Shown: in pieces, positions 8,026-16,964 of the stretch
Layout: each line of letters begins with the position of its first letter
Numbering within the stretch: the stretch's first letter is position 1
NCBI GenBank assembly: GCA_017481875.1
Contig: JAFUOP010000010.1
Location: 21,270 to 85,269, forward strand
From: Bacteroidaceae bacterium
GTDB taxonomy: Bacteria; Bacteroidota; Bacteroidia; Bacteroidales; Bacteroidaceae
Length of the DNA: 64,000 bases
Direction: 5' to 3'
Translations under genes and position numbers: made by a program
The notes under the pieces: model-generated
The model's database searches: none
Told to the model about the DNA's origin: nothing
What the model saw: only the letters and a program-made list of their open reading frames with translations

Positions 8026-9720
8026 ATGAATAAGAAAAATAAATACGATGTTTTTATAAGTTATTCTCGCAAGGATTATGTATTTGAGAATAGAGATATA
8101 ATTCCAAAGAACAATATATCGAGAATAAAAGAGACTTTAACCAATGCCGGCATAAGTTATTGGTTTGATGAAGAATGCATTAATTACGGTGAGGATTTTA
8201 TTAACAAAGTTGTAAATAATATTAAATCCTCCAAAATATTCATTTTCTTATCAACGGAGAATGCAAATAAGTCCACATGGACTCGAAAAGAAATTTGCTG
8301 TGCCGATGAATTTAAAAAAATAATTATTCCTGTCAGAATTGATGCTACTCCGTACGATGAACGGATAATGTTCAGAATATCTGACCTCAATTATATAGAA
8401 TATTATAAAGATCCCGATAAAGCTCTTGTAGATTTGGCTGATACCATAAATAAGTATTTAGAAGAAATTGAGGAGAAGGAAAAACGCGAATTAGAGGAAG
8501 AGGAAAGAAGAAAAGAAATTGAGCGTGAAAAGGCCGAGAAGTTAAGACAGCAAAAAGAAGAGGAAGAAAAACGCAAGAAGGACGAGGAGCAACAGACCAT
8601 TGTGAAAATGCAAAGGAAATGTATGACATTGCACAATGTGGAGTCGCGTTTGGAACTTGGCCGTCAAGAGCTATTGGTAGAGATAGGATTGATAAATGAT
8701 GTAAAACTGCGCGAAGAATTAAGAGAAAAAATTATTAATGGTGGCCCTATTCACCAGAAATATCAGCAGAAATTTCGTGAATTAACTGAAAAGAGTAATA
8801 TTCCTAAGAAGTTGATTAGAGAAATAAACGACCTGCGTTCTCAAATAGAAGAAAAGAAGAAAACCACTTGGAGTATTAACAAGCATTTTTTAATAACAAT
8901 CTGTTTTGTTTTGTTTGTGGTAGGTCTGTTTTGTGGTATTATAGTTGGCGGTAAATCGCATAAAAAATTCGAAATTAAGTATATATCGGTATTAGAGGAT
9001 AGTGTCTCAGTCTATAAGGGAAAGCTTAATAGCATTATTAAGTTGCATTCTTCCGATTCTGTGAAGTTTGTACGAAAGTTGTCTTTAGTAAAAGATAGTG
9101 TTTTAATATATAAGAATGAGGCCCGCAAGCAATTGGGAATAGCTACAACTAAAGTGGTTGATTTAGGCCTTTCCGTTAAATGGGCCGGCTGGAACATAGG
9201 TGCCACAGCCCCCGAAGAGTACGGCGACTACTATGCTTGGGGTGAAACAACCACAAAGAGCGACTACTCTTGGAGTACATATATATGGTGCAAAGGAAAT
9301 GATAGTACAATGACAAAATATTGCACCAATAGTAAGTATGGAACAATGGATAAGAGAACTATTCTTGAACCCTCCGACGACGTAGCCTACGTGAAATGGG
9401 GTGGCTCTTGGCGTATGCCCACCAATGCAGAACAAGATGAGCTGTGTGAAAAATGTGAATGGGAATGGACTGCGCTTAATGGCGTGAAAGGTTACAAAGT
9501 AACCGGCCCTAGTGGCAATAGCATCTTCTTACCTGCAGCGGGCTTCCGCAACAATACAGGGCTTTATCGGAAAGGGGTGGAAGGCGTTTGTTGGTCGAGT
9601 TCGTTGTATCGCTCCACCAACTCCAAAGGTTACGTATTGTTTTTAGATAGTACTTGTTATAATGATAACCACATCTCTAACCGTTGCAATGGCCGCACGG
9701 TGCGCCCGGTGTGTAAATAA
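8026..9720 (+). CDS. TIR domain - coiled coil - transmembrane - FISUMP domain protein
   Basis: The protein has 564 residues from the ATG at 8026. Residues 6-145 form a TIR domain: YDVFISYSRKD at the start, YWFDEE, FIFLSTENA, then STWTRKEI, in which E89 occupies the place of the catalytic Glu of NAD-cleaving TIRs such as SARM1 (WVHKEI). Residues 145-200 are almost entirely E, K and R, a long charged coiled coil. One membrane helix lies near 287-308, followed by a short linker. Residues 376-564 form a FISUMP domain (Fibrobacter succinogenes major paralogous domain), with the hallmarks DLGLSVKWA, GDYYAWGE, WRMPT and the end GRTVRPVCK. No signal peptide is visible, so TIR is probably cytoplasmic and FISUMP outside. 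The gene stands alone between a terminator and a non-coding stretch. A sensor or defence role is inference. Confidence 0.85.
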   Translation: MNKKNKYDVFISYSRKDYVFENRDIIPKNNISRIKETLTNAGISYWFDEECINYGEDFINKVVNNIKSSKIFIFLSTENANKSTWTRKEICCADEFKKIIIPVRIDATPYDERIMFRISDLNYIEYYKDPDKALVDLADTINKYLEEIEEKEKRELEEEERRKEIEREKAEKLRQQKEEEEKRKKDEEQQTIVKMQRKCMTLHNVESRLELGRQELLVEIGLINDVKLREELREKIINGGPIHQKYQQKFRELTEKSNIPKKLIREINDLRSQIEEKKKTTWSINKHFLITICFVLFVVGLFCGIIVGGKSHKKFEIKYISVLEDSVSVYKGKLNSIIKLHSSDSVKFVRKLSLVKDSVLIYKNEARKQLGIATTKVVDLGLSVKWAGWNIGATAPEEYGDYYAWGETTTKSDYSWSTYIWCKGNDSTMTKYCTNSKYGTMDKRTILEPSDDVAYVKWGGSWRMPTNAEQDELCEKCEWEWTALNGVKGYKVTGPSGNSIFLPAAGFRNNTGLYRKGVEGVCWSSSLYRSTNSKGYVLFLDSTCYNDNHISNRCNGRTVRPVCK

Positions 9721-10358
9721 CAAAGTACGCTTTCACATATTCGCCCAAAAATATTGTTTTTCACGCAAAGTATCGGAAATATTGGGTGCACTTTCTTGGG
9801 TGCTGCAATTGAAATAAAATAGCTCCGTGAAAACAATGTTTACGATAAGAAATTTATTTACATAATAAATTCTTTACTTTTGCGCAAATTCTTTTCCGTG
9901 CATTGTTCCCGGCTGTTGATGTTGCTTGCTGTTATGCATAATTATTGAATTCTTATTATAATGTATTTGTAAGTAATGCGTTTGTAATTTAAAAGATAGG
10001 TTGCAGTTGTAAAAGTGTATTCTTGTTCAATACCCGTGCCTGGCTGCTTTGTTTTTGCAATCATTTTATAAATCACACATTAAGATTGCAACCCTTTTTA
10101 CCTGTTACTTTTTTGTTGAAATTAATTTACAATAGTATTGCTTTGGTTATTTCCTGCTTTCATTCTCTCTTTTACCGGTTTCGGCAAAAAAGCGTTATGC
10201 GGCTACTGTTGTTTTGCCCATAACTGCTCAAATCTTTAACTTTTACGTCTGTTATTATAATATAAATATTAAATTTTATTTGTATCTTCGCGCAAAATTA
10301 CGCGGGCGTGCACAAGAAACGCACTTGCGTTCAAGAAAAGAGAAAAGCAAAACAAGAT
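9721..10358. other. Non-coding stretch between TIR gene and lepA; possible small RNA
   Basis: No convincing gene is present; a 66-codon frame at 10023-10223 has neither recognisable motifs nor a ribosome binding site. What can be seen: an inverted repeat ATTGTTTTTCACG (9753-9765) with CGTGAAAACAAT (9826-9837); a -7-like TACTTTTG at 9875-9882; and an inverted repeat TTGCAATC (10055-10062)/GATTGCAA (10084-10091) followed by CCCTTTTT. Together these could bracket a small RNA of about 200 bases. The lepA promoter lies at the right end. Confidence 0.4.
10283..10290 (+). promoter_or_regulatory. -7 box of the lepA promoter (TATCTTCG)
   Basis: TATCTTCG differs from TAnnTTTG at one position. It lies 68 bases before the preferred lepA start and is followed by the GCGCAAAA context often seen next to such boxes. 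No clear -33 TTTG is visible. Confidence 0.5.
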
Positions 10359-12140
10359 ATGGAAAAAATTAGGAATTTTTGCATTATAGCACATATAGAC
10401 CACGGTAAATCAACCTTGGCCGACCGCTTGTTGGAAACAACCAAGACTATAAACATTACCGAGGGACAGATGCTCGATAATATGGACCTGGAGAAGGAGC
10501 GCGGTATCACCATTAAGAGCCACGCTATTCAAATGGAGTATATGTATGAGGGTGAGAAATACACGCTTAACCTCATTGACACTCCGGGGCACGTCGATTT
10601 TTCGTACGAGGTGTCGCGCTCAATTGCTGCTTGCGAGGGTGCTTTGCTGGTGGTAGATGCCACACAGGGTGTGCAAGCACAGACAATCTCAAACCTTTAT
10701 ATGGCTGTGGACCAGGGGCTGGAGATTATCCCCGTGATTAACAAGTGCGACATGATTAACGCAATGCCCGAGGAGGTGAAAGATGAGATTGTCGATTTGA
10801 TAGGTTGCGACCGCGACGAGATTATTGAGGCAAGCGGAAAGACCGGTATGGGCGTGGAGGAGATTCTGCGTGCGGTGGTGGAGCGAATTCCGGCTCCCGC
10901 GGGCGACGAAGAAGCTCCTTTGCAGGCACTCATCTTCGACTCTGTGTTTAATTCGTTCCGTGGTATCATTGCATATTTTAAGATTACAAACGGTGTGTTG
11001 CGCAAGGGCGACAAAGTGAAGTTCTTCAACACGGGCAAGGAGTACGATGCCGACGAGATTGGTGTTTTGAAGATGGATCTATCGCCACGTCAGGAGTTGC
11101 GCACCGGAGATGTAGGCTACATTATTTCGGGTATAAAGACATCGCGTGAGGTGAAGGTGGGCGACACCATTACTCACATTGCAAGGCCCTGCACGGCTGC
11201 TATTGCCGGCTTTGAAGAGGTGAAGCCTATGGTGTTTGCCGGTGTATATCCCATTGAGGCCGAGGATTACGAGGACCTGCGTGCATCACTCGAAAAATTG
11301 CAGTTGAACGATGCGTCGCTCACATTCAGCCCCGAATCGTCGGCGGCATTAGGCTTTGGTTTCCGTTGCGGTTTCTTGGGCCTGTTGCACATGGAGATTG
11401 TTCAAGAACGCTTGGACCGTGAGTTTGATATGAGTGTTATTACAACAGTGCCCAATGTGTCGTATATGGTATATGACAAGCAAGGAACTGCACAGGAGGT
11501 GCATAACCCCGGTGGTATGCCCGACCAAACACTGATTGACCACATTGAGGAGCCTTACATAAATGCAAGCATAATCACACGTGCCGAGTACATAGGCCCT
11601 ATTATGACTTTGTGCTTGTCGAAGCGTGGTGAATTGCAGAAGCAGGAGTTTATTACCGGTAACCGTGTGGATATACGTTTCTTGTTGCCGCTTGGAGAAA
11701 TTGTGATAGATTTTTATGATAAACTAAAGAGTATTTCAAAGGGCTATGCTTCGTTCGACTATCACCCTGCAGGTTTCCGCACATCGAAGCTCATTAAACT
11801 CGATATACTTTTGAACGGTGAGCCGGTAGATGCTCTTTCCACACTTACCCACGTAGATAATGCATACGGGCTTGGCCGTCAGATGTGCGAAAAACTGCGC
11901 GACCTTATCCCTCGCCAGCAGTTCGACATTGCTCTGCAGGCTGCAATAGGTACAAAGATTATTGCTCGCGAGACAATTAAACAGGTGCGCAAGGACGTAA
12001 CAGCAAAGTGCTACGGTGGAGACGTGTCGCGTAAACGTAAATTGCTCGAAAAACAGAAAAAGGGCAAAAAGCGTATGAAGCAAATTGGTAATGTGGAGGT
12101 GCCGCAGAAAGCCTTCCTTGCCGTTCTGAAACTCGACTAA
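10359..12140 (+). CDS. lepA: Elongation factor 4 (LepA), ribosome back-translocase GTPase
   Basis: The protein is 593 residues, the usual LepA length. It begins [19 protein letters not shown], containing the G1 P-loop; a GTG 51 bases upstream is in frame but adds a basic stretch absent from the family. Other GTPase motifs are RGITIK (G2), DTPGH (G3) and NKCD (G4). The LepA-specific C-terminal domain includes [32 protein letters not shown] and the signature [20 protein letters not shown]. LepA acts on stalled or pre-translocation ribosomes in the cytoplasm. It heads a run of translation and protein-targeting genes (ftsY, rimO). Confidence 0.97.
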   Translation: MEKIRNFCIIAHIDHGKSTLADRLLETTKTINITEGQMLDNMDLEKERGITIKSHAIQMEYMYEGEKYTLNLIDTPGHVDFSYEVSRSIAACEGALLVVDATQGVQAQTISNLYMAVDQGLEIIPVINKCDMINAMPEEVKDEIVDLIGCDRDEIIEASGKTGMGVEEILRAVVERIPAPAGDEEAPLQALIFDSVFNSFRGIIAYFKITNGVLRKGDKVKFFNTGKEYDADEIGVLKMDLSPRQELRTGDVGYIISGIKTSREVKVGDTITHIARPCTAAIAGFEEVKPMVFAGVYPIEAEDYEDLRASLEKLQLNDASLTFSPESSAALGFGFRCGFLGLLHMEIVQERLDREFDMSVITTVPNVSYMVYDKQGTAQEVHNPGGMPDQTLIDHIEEPYINASIITRAEYIGPIMTLCLSKRGELQKQEFITGNRVDIRFLLPLGEIVIDFYDKLKSISKGYASFDYHPAGFRTSKLIKLDILLNGEPVDALSTLTHVDNAYGLGRQMCEKLRDLIPRQQFDIALQAAIGTKIIARETIKQVRKDVTAKCYGGDVSRKRKLLEKQKKGKKRMKQIGNVEVPQKAFLAVLKLD

Positions 12141-12231
12141 AAGCATTTCTGCAGTCGGATATAGTAATAATTGCTGCGAAGATATATGGCATAAACGGAA
12201 CAATCGGTAGCAGCACAAAAAGAATAAGAAT

Positions 12232-13185
12232 ATGGGAATATTCAGTTTTTTTTCAAAAGAGAAAAAAGAGGTTCTTGACAAGGGATTGTCCAAGACCAAA
12301 GAGAGCGTGTTTGGCAAAATTGCCCGCGCAATAGTAGGAAAAACCGAAATAGACGACGAGGTGCTAGACAACCTCGAAGAGGTGCTTATAACATCGGACG
12401 TGGGTGTGGAAACCACACTTAAAATTGTAGAGCGTGTGCAGGCACGTGCAGCACGCGACAAGTACATGGGCACAGCCGAGCTCAATGCCCTGTTGAAAGA
12501 CGAGGTGGCAGCTCTTCTTATGGAGAATAATACCGAGGATAACGGCTCGTTCGATTTCCCCACAACACCCGGGCAACCCTATGTGATAATGGTTGTAGGT
12601 GTGAACGGCGTGGGAAAAACAACTACCATTGGTAAACTGGCGCACCAATTCAAAAAGGCTGGTAAGAAGGTGTATCTTGGTGCTGCCGACACATTCCGCG
12701 CGGCTGCTGTAGAGCAACTTGTGGAGTGGGGGCACCGTGCCGATGTTCCTGTTATAAAGCAGGGAATGGGTAGCGACCCCGCATCGGTGGCTTTTGACAC
12801 GCTGTCGTCGGCTGTGGCAAACGGTGCCGACGTGGTAATAATTGACACTGCCGGTCGCTTGCACAATAAGGTGGGCCTTATGAACGAGCTTACAAAAATA
12901 AAGAACGTGATGAAGAAAATATTGCCCGATGCGCCCAACGACGTACTTCTTGTGCTCGACGGCTCCACAGGGCAGAATGCTTTTGAACAGGCAAAGCAGT
13001 TTACAAAGGCTACAGAAGTGAGTTCATTGGCAATAACCAAGCTCGATGGTACAGCAAAGGGAGGTGTGGTCATTGGCATAAGCGACCAATTTAAAATTCC
13101 TGTAAAATACATCGGCTTGGGCGAGGGTATAGACCACTTGCAAATTTTTAACAGAGCAGAATTCGTGGATTCTCTTTTCGGATAA
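12232..13185 (+). CDS. ftsY: Signal recognition particle receptor FtsY
   Basis: The 317-residue SRP GTPase has a short N-terminal N domain and lacks the long acidic A domain of enterobacterial FtsY, as is usual in Bacteroidota. The NG domain contains the P-loop GVNGVGKTTT near 122-131, DTFRAAA, DTAGR and TKLDGTAKGG, followed by IGLGEGIDHLQIFN, which fits FtsY rather than Ffh because there is no methionine-rich M domain. It receives ribosome-SRP complexes at the inner membrane. The gene lies 91 bases after lepA and 6 bases before rimO. Confidence 0.96.
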   Translation: MGIFSFFSKEKKEVLDKGLSKTKESVFGKIARAIVGKTEIDDEVLDNLEEVLITSDVGVETTLKIVERVQARAARDKYMGTAELNALLKDEVAALLMENNTEDNGSFDFPTTPGQPYVIMVVGVNGVGKTTTIGKLAHQFKKAGKKVYLGAADTFRAAAVEQLVEWGHRADVPVIKQGMGSDPASVAFDTLSSAVANGADVVIIDTAGRLHNKVGLMNELTKIKNVMKKILPDAPNDVLLVLDGSTGQNAFEQAKQFTKATEVSSLAITKLDGTAKGGVVIGISDQFKIPVKYIGLGEGIDHLQIFNRAEFVDSLFG

Positions 13186-13191
13186 GATAGA

Positions 13192-14493
13192 ATGAAAAAG
13201 AATTGTGTTGATGTAATTACTATGGGCTGTTCCAAGAATCTTGTAGATTCGGAACAGCTTATGCGCCAATTAAAGGAGTGTGGCTACGAGGTTACTCACG
13301 ATAGTGAAGAACCCTGTGGCAGCATAGCTGTTATAAACACTTGTGGCTTTATAGGCGATGCAAAGCAGGAGTCTATAAATATGATTCTTGAATTTTGCGA
13401 GCGCAAGGAGCAGGGCGACTTGGAAAAACTATATGTGATGGGTTGCCTGTCGGAGCGTTACCTCACTGAACTGCGCGAAGAAATTACACAGGTTGATAAA
13501 TTCTATGGTAAATTTAATTGGAAGGAGCTTATAAGCGACCTTAAAAAAGAGTATAAGCCCGAGATTGCACACGAAAGAGTGCTATCGACTCCATCGCACT
13601 ATGCTTTTCTTAAAATATCCGAGGGGTGCAACCGTCGTTGTGCCTATTGTGCAATTCCTATAATTACAGGAGCGCACGTGTCTCGCCCCATAGAGGAGAT
13701 ACTCGACGAGGTGCGCTACCTTGTGGCACAAGGGGTGAAGGAGTTCCAGATTATCGCACAGGAACTCACATATTATGGCATAGATATATACAAGAAACAG
13801 GCTATAGCAGAGCTTGTGGAGCGCATTTCTGATATTGAAGGGGTGGAGTGGATACGCTTGCATTATGCCTACCCGCTGCACTTCCCCGATGAATTATTGA
13901 GGGTGATGCGTGAGAGAAAGAACGTGTGCAAGTATCTTGATATTGCTTTGCAACATGTGAGCACAAAAATCTTAAAGAAGATGCAACGCCACGTTACCAA
14001 GGAGGATACATACGCACTCATAGAAAAAATGCGTCGCGAAGTTCCGGGTATTTGCATAAGAACCACTATGATGGTAGGCTTCCCCGGGGAAACCGACAAG
14101 GACTTTGAGGAGCTTATGGACTTTGTAAAGTGGGCAAAATTCGACCGCTTGGGAGCATTTGCATACAGCGAGGAAGATGGAACTTTTGCTGCTGAAAACT
14201 ACCGCGACAATGTGTCGAAGAAGAAAAAACAGGAACGCCTGGACCGTTTAATGGAGGTGCAGCAGAGGATATCTACCCGATTAAACGACGAGAAAGTAGG
14301 CAAAGTCTTTAAAACAATCATAGACAGAATTGAAGGAGATTATTACATTGGCCGCACCGAATATGATTCGCCCGATGTGGATACCGAAGTTCTTATAAAT
14401 ACCCGTGAAGGTGAACTGAAAATAGGTGAATTCTACGATGTGTGCATAACCGATGCTACAGAGTTCGACCTTATGGGAAGAGTGAACGAATAA
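13192..14493 (+). CDS. rimO: Ribosomal protein uS12 methylthiotransferase RimO
   Basis: The 433-residue radical SAM methylthiotransferase has an N-terminal UPF0004 domain with three cluster cysteines (MGCSKN, NTCGFI, MGCLSE). The radical SAM motif CNRRCAYC is at about residues 146-153, and a C-terminal TRAM-like domain lies near 370-433. EGCNRRCAYCAIP, LTYYGID and ALQHVS are characteristic of RimO, as distinct from MiaB. It methylthiolates a conserved aspartate of ribosomal protein S12. The start is 6 bases after the ftsY stop. Confidence 0.95.
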   Translation: MKKNCVDVITMGCSKNLVDSEQLMRQLKECGYEVTHDSEEPCGSIAVINTCGFIGDAKQESINMILEFCERKEQGDLEKLYVMGCLSERYLTELREEITQVDKFYGKFNWKELISDLKKEYKPEIAHERVLSTPSHYAFLKISEGCNRRCAYCAIPIITGAHVSRPIEEILDEVRYLVAQGVKEFQIIAQELTYYGIDIYKKQAIAELVERISDIEGVEWIRLHYAYPLHFPDELLRVMRERKNVCKYLDIALQHVSTKILKKMQRHVTKEDTYALIEKMRREVPGICIRTTMMVGFPGETDKDFEELMDFVKWAKFDRLGAFAYSEEDGTFAAENYRDNVSKKKKQERLDRLMEVQQRISTRLNDEKVGKVFKTIIDRIEGDYYIGRTEYDSPDVDTEVLINTREGELKIGEFYDVCITDATEFDLMGRVNE

Positions 14494-14505
14494 TAAATAA
14501 CCAAT

Positions 14506-14781
14506 ATGAACAATAAAGAATTTATCAGCAAGTTGGCCAAGCGTTGTGGCATTTCTCCCGCAGAGGCTGTGGCAGGTGTTGAGTCGTTTGTAACGGTGAT
14601 AACCGATAGGCTTAAAGATAATGACCAGCTGAATGTATCGGGCTTCGGTGTGTTCGAAGTGAAGATGCGCAATGAGAGAGTGTCGGTTAATCCCAAAACA
14701 GGGCAAAGATTCCTTGTGCCACCAAAAATCGTACCGGCTTTTCGTTCAAGCAATAAACTGAAAGATAAATTCAACGAATAA
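14506..14781 (+). CDS. HU-family DNA-binding protein
   Basis: The 91-residue protein has the HU/IHF fold: an N-terminal helical part (NKEFISKLAKRCGISPAEA), then GFGVFEVKMRNERVSVNPKTG, the beta arm that binds the DNA minor groove, and a C-terminal helix (PAFRSSNKLKDKFN). It acts as a nucleoid architectural protein. It begins 12 bases after rimO and ends 11 bases before a second gene with an HU-type domain, so the pair probably share a transcript. Confidence 0.93.
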   Translation: MNNKEFISKLAKRCGISPAEAVAGVESFVTVITDRLKDNDQLNVSGFGVFEVKMRNERVSVNPKTGQRFLVPPKIVPAFRSSNKLKDKFNE

Positions 14782-14792
14782 AAAGCAGAGCT

Positions 14793-15833
14793 ATGGACGC
14801 AAAATTAAATCATTCCGACCTATCGGCTCTGTTTGCCAAGCAGGCTGAAATTTCAGGTGCAAAGGCCGAAATATTTACAAAAGCATTCTTTGATATAATA
14901 CTTGAGGGGCTTGAGAAAGATGGAATTGTGAAAATCAATGGATTGGGAACATTTAAAGTAACAGATGTTGCCAGCCGTAGTAGTGTAGATGTAAACACCG
15001 GTGATAAAATAGAAATTAAAGGACACAAAAAACTTACCTTCCTGCCTGCTGATGCACTTAAAGAAAAAGTGAACCAGCCCTTTGCTATGTTTGAGCCTGT
15101 AGAAATTGATGAGAATTATGTAGATGAAGATGCTGAAAATATTCCTATAGAGGCGGAAGCACAGGAAAATGCAGAAACAGATACAAAGGAGGTTGTTGAA
15201 GAGGCCTGTGTTGAAAACAATAATTCACCTGTTGCGGAAACAGTTGCTGAAAAGCTACCGGAAGATACAGAACAAGAAGAAAATGATAAAACACCTGATG
15301 CAATAATTGAGAGTGTAAAAAACAGTTATCCTCTTACCGAGCCTGTGAATGTTACAGAAGATTCAAAAGCAAAAAAGAATAAATTATTTTACACCTTATT
15401 AATATGCATTGCTGTATTGCTTGTGGTCTTTGGTCTGTTTCTGTTTTCAGAGAATCCCAAAGTGGCAAAGTATAAAAGTGACGTTGCTAAAACTTCTGTT
15501 GTTCAACCTGTTAAAGAACAAATAAAGGATTCTGTAGTGAATGCAGAGCCGGTAGTAAAAGAGGAAGAACCTTATAAATTTACAATGCGCGAGGAACTGG
15601 CCTCCAAGAGCGTAGGCTCAATTGGGCGTGGCGACACATTGTTGTATGTTGCAGATGGCTCATTGGCAACTCATACTGTAGCTGCCGATGAAACATTGGT
15701 ACGCATTGCACTGAAATATTATGGTGATAAAAGACTATGGCCTTATATTGTGCAATACAACAAGCTACACGACCCTAACGGTTTGAGTAAGGGTATGGAA
15801 TTGCTCATACCACGTTTGCTCCCTGCAAAATAG
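14793..15833 (+). CDS. HU-type domain - acidic linker - transmembrane - LysM domain protein
   Basis: The 346-residue protein has three parts. Residues 1-95 have an HU/IHF-like sequence (FFDIILEGLEKDGIVKINGLG, SRSSVDVNTGDK, KKLTFLPADALKEKVN). Residues 100-190 are acidic and low in complexity. Residues 197-219 are one membrane helix (LFYTLLICIAVLLVVFGLFLF) preceded by positive residues KAKKNK, predicting a cytoplasmic N-terminus. Residues 294-341 form a LysM peptidoglycan-binding motif (HTVAADETLVRIALKYYGDKR then LWPYIVQYN and LLIP). This topology could connect DNA to the cell wall. It follows a stand-alone HU gene. The domain assignments are good; the tether role is inference. Combined HU and peptidoglycan-binding proteins such as HU-SPOR types are known in Bacteroidota. 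Confidence 0.85.
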   Translation: MDAKLNHSDLSALFAKQAEISGAKAEIFTKAFFDIILEGLEKDGIVKINGLGTFKVTDVASRSSVDVNTGDKIEIKGHKKLTFLPADALKEKVNQPFAMFEPVEIDENYVDEDAENIPIEAEAQENAETDTKEVVEEACVENNNSPVAETVAEKLPEDTEQEENDKTPDAIIESVKNSYPLTEPVNVTEDSKAKKNKLFYTLLICIAVLLVVFGLFLFSENPKVAKYKSDVAKTSVVQPVKEQIKDSVVNAEPVVKEEEPYKFTMREELASKSVGSIGRGDTLLYVADGSLATHTVAADETLVRIALKYYGDKRLWPYIVQYNKLHDPNGLSKGMELLIPRLLPAK

Positions 15834-15916
15834 CTTTATAGCGTTAAAGTTTCTTTAATGTAACAGAGCTTAAGTCTCTTTTAATAATATTAACATTAAA
15901 GATTAACTTAATGCTG

Positions 15917-15924
15917 TAATTTTG
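15917..15924 (+). promoter_or_regulatory. -7 box of the moxR-bat operon promoter (TAATTTTG)
   Basis: TAATTTTG matches TAnnTTTG and lies 35 bases before the moxR ATG, predicting a leader of roughly 30 bases. The preceding 80 bases are AT-rich and gene-free. No good -33 TTTG is seen. Confidence 0.6.
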
Positions 15925-15959
15925 GAAAAGAAATAAATAATAAAAACAATAATAGAACT

Positions 15960-16955
15960 ATGAATGGTGCAATAGACATCAGAGAACTGAATGAAATGAT
16001 TGAAAAGCAGAGTGGTTTTGTTACCAATCTGCTCACTGGCATGGACCAGGTGATTGTTGGGCAAAAACATCTTGTAGAGTCGTTGCTTATAGGTCTTTTG
16101 GCCGATGGGCACGTGTTGCTTGAGGGCTTGCCCGGTCTTGCAAAGACATTGGCAATTAAAACTTTGTCGGAACTTATTGATGCAGATTTTAGTCGCATAC
16201 AGTTTACTCCGGACCTTCTCCCTGCCGATGTTATAGGTACAATGGTTTATAGCCAGAAAGACGAGGATTTCAAAGCAAAGAAAGGCCCTGTTTTTGCAAA
16301 CTTTGTACTTGCCGATGAGATTAACCGTGCTCCTGCCAAAGTACAGAGTGCTTTGCTCGAGGCGATGCAGGAGAGACAGGTTACTATAGGTAAAGAGACT
16401 TTCAAGTTGCCTTCTCCTTTCCTTGTGCTTGCTACACAGAACCCTATTGAGCAAGAGGGTACATACCCATTGCCCGAGGCTCAGGTGGATCGTTTTATGC
16501 TAAAGGTGGTTATCGGTTATCCCGAACTTGCCGAGGAGAAGAAAATTATAAGACAAAATATCACAGGTGAGAGAATTGCTGTGAAGCCTCTCTTGAAACC
16601 GGAAGAGATTATAGAGGCGCGTAAAGTTGTTCGTCAGGTGTATCTTGATGAAAAAATTGAGCAATATATTGCAGATATTGTTTTTGCAACACGTTACCCC
16701 GACAAGTACGGTATGAAGGATTTGAAAGAGATGATCTCTTTTGGTGGCTCCCCACGCGCATCTATAAACCTTGCTCTTGCCGCACGTGCTTACGCCTTTA
16801 TAAAACGTCGTGGATATGTAATCCCCGAGGACGTACGTGCTGTGGCTCACGATGTTTTGCGTCATCGTATAGGGCTGAGCTATGAAGCAGAAGCCGGCAA
16901 TGTGTCTGCCGATGAGATTGTGAGCCGTATATTGAACAGCGTTGAGGTACCCTAA
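15960..16955 (+). CDS. MoxR-family AAA+ ATPase
   Basis: The 331-residue AAA+ ATPase has Walker A EGLPGLAKT near 60-68, Walker B VLADEINR near 118-125, the string QNPIEQEGTYPLPEAQ, and a sensor-2 region GGSPRASINL. MoxR ATPases act as chaperones that activate VWA-domain partners. It is the first gene of a nine-gene + strand operon (moxR, DUF58, unknown, batA, batB, batC, batD, batE, PAP2-like), so the two VWA proteins BatA and BatB are the likely partners. Confidence 0.94.
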   Translation: MNGAIDIRELNEMIEKQSGFVTNLLTGMDQVIVGQKHLVESLLIGLLADGHVLLEGLPGLAKTLAIKTLSELIDADFSRIQFTPDLLPADVIGTMVYSQKDEDFKAKKGPVFANFVLADEINRAPAKVQSALLEAMQERQVTIGKETFKLPSPFLVLATQNPIEQEGTYPLPEAQVDRFMLKVVIGYPELAEEKKIIRQNITGERIAVKPLLKPEEIIEARKVVRQVYLDEKIEQYIADIVFATRYPDKYGMKDLKEMISFGGSPRASINLALAARAYAFIKRRGYVIPEDVRAVAHDVLRHRIGLSYEAEAGNVSADEIVSRILNSVEVP

Positions 16956-16964
16956 TAAAAGACT

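Noticed and set aside
10023-10223. 66-codon frame upstream of lepA
   Set aside because: No ribosome site, no homology recognised, and hydrophobic composition is what AT-rich non-coding DNA gives.
7749-10358. Mobile element carrying the TIR gene
   Set aside because: No integrase, transposase, terminal inverted repeats or tRNA attachment site is visible around the gene; the 13-bp repeat is not at both ends of the segment.
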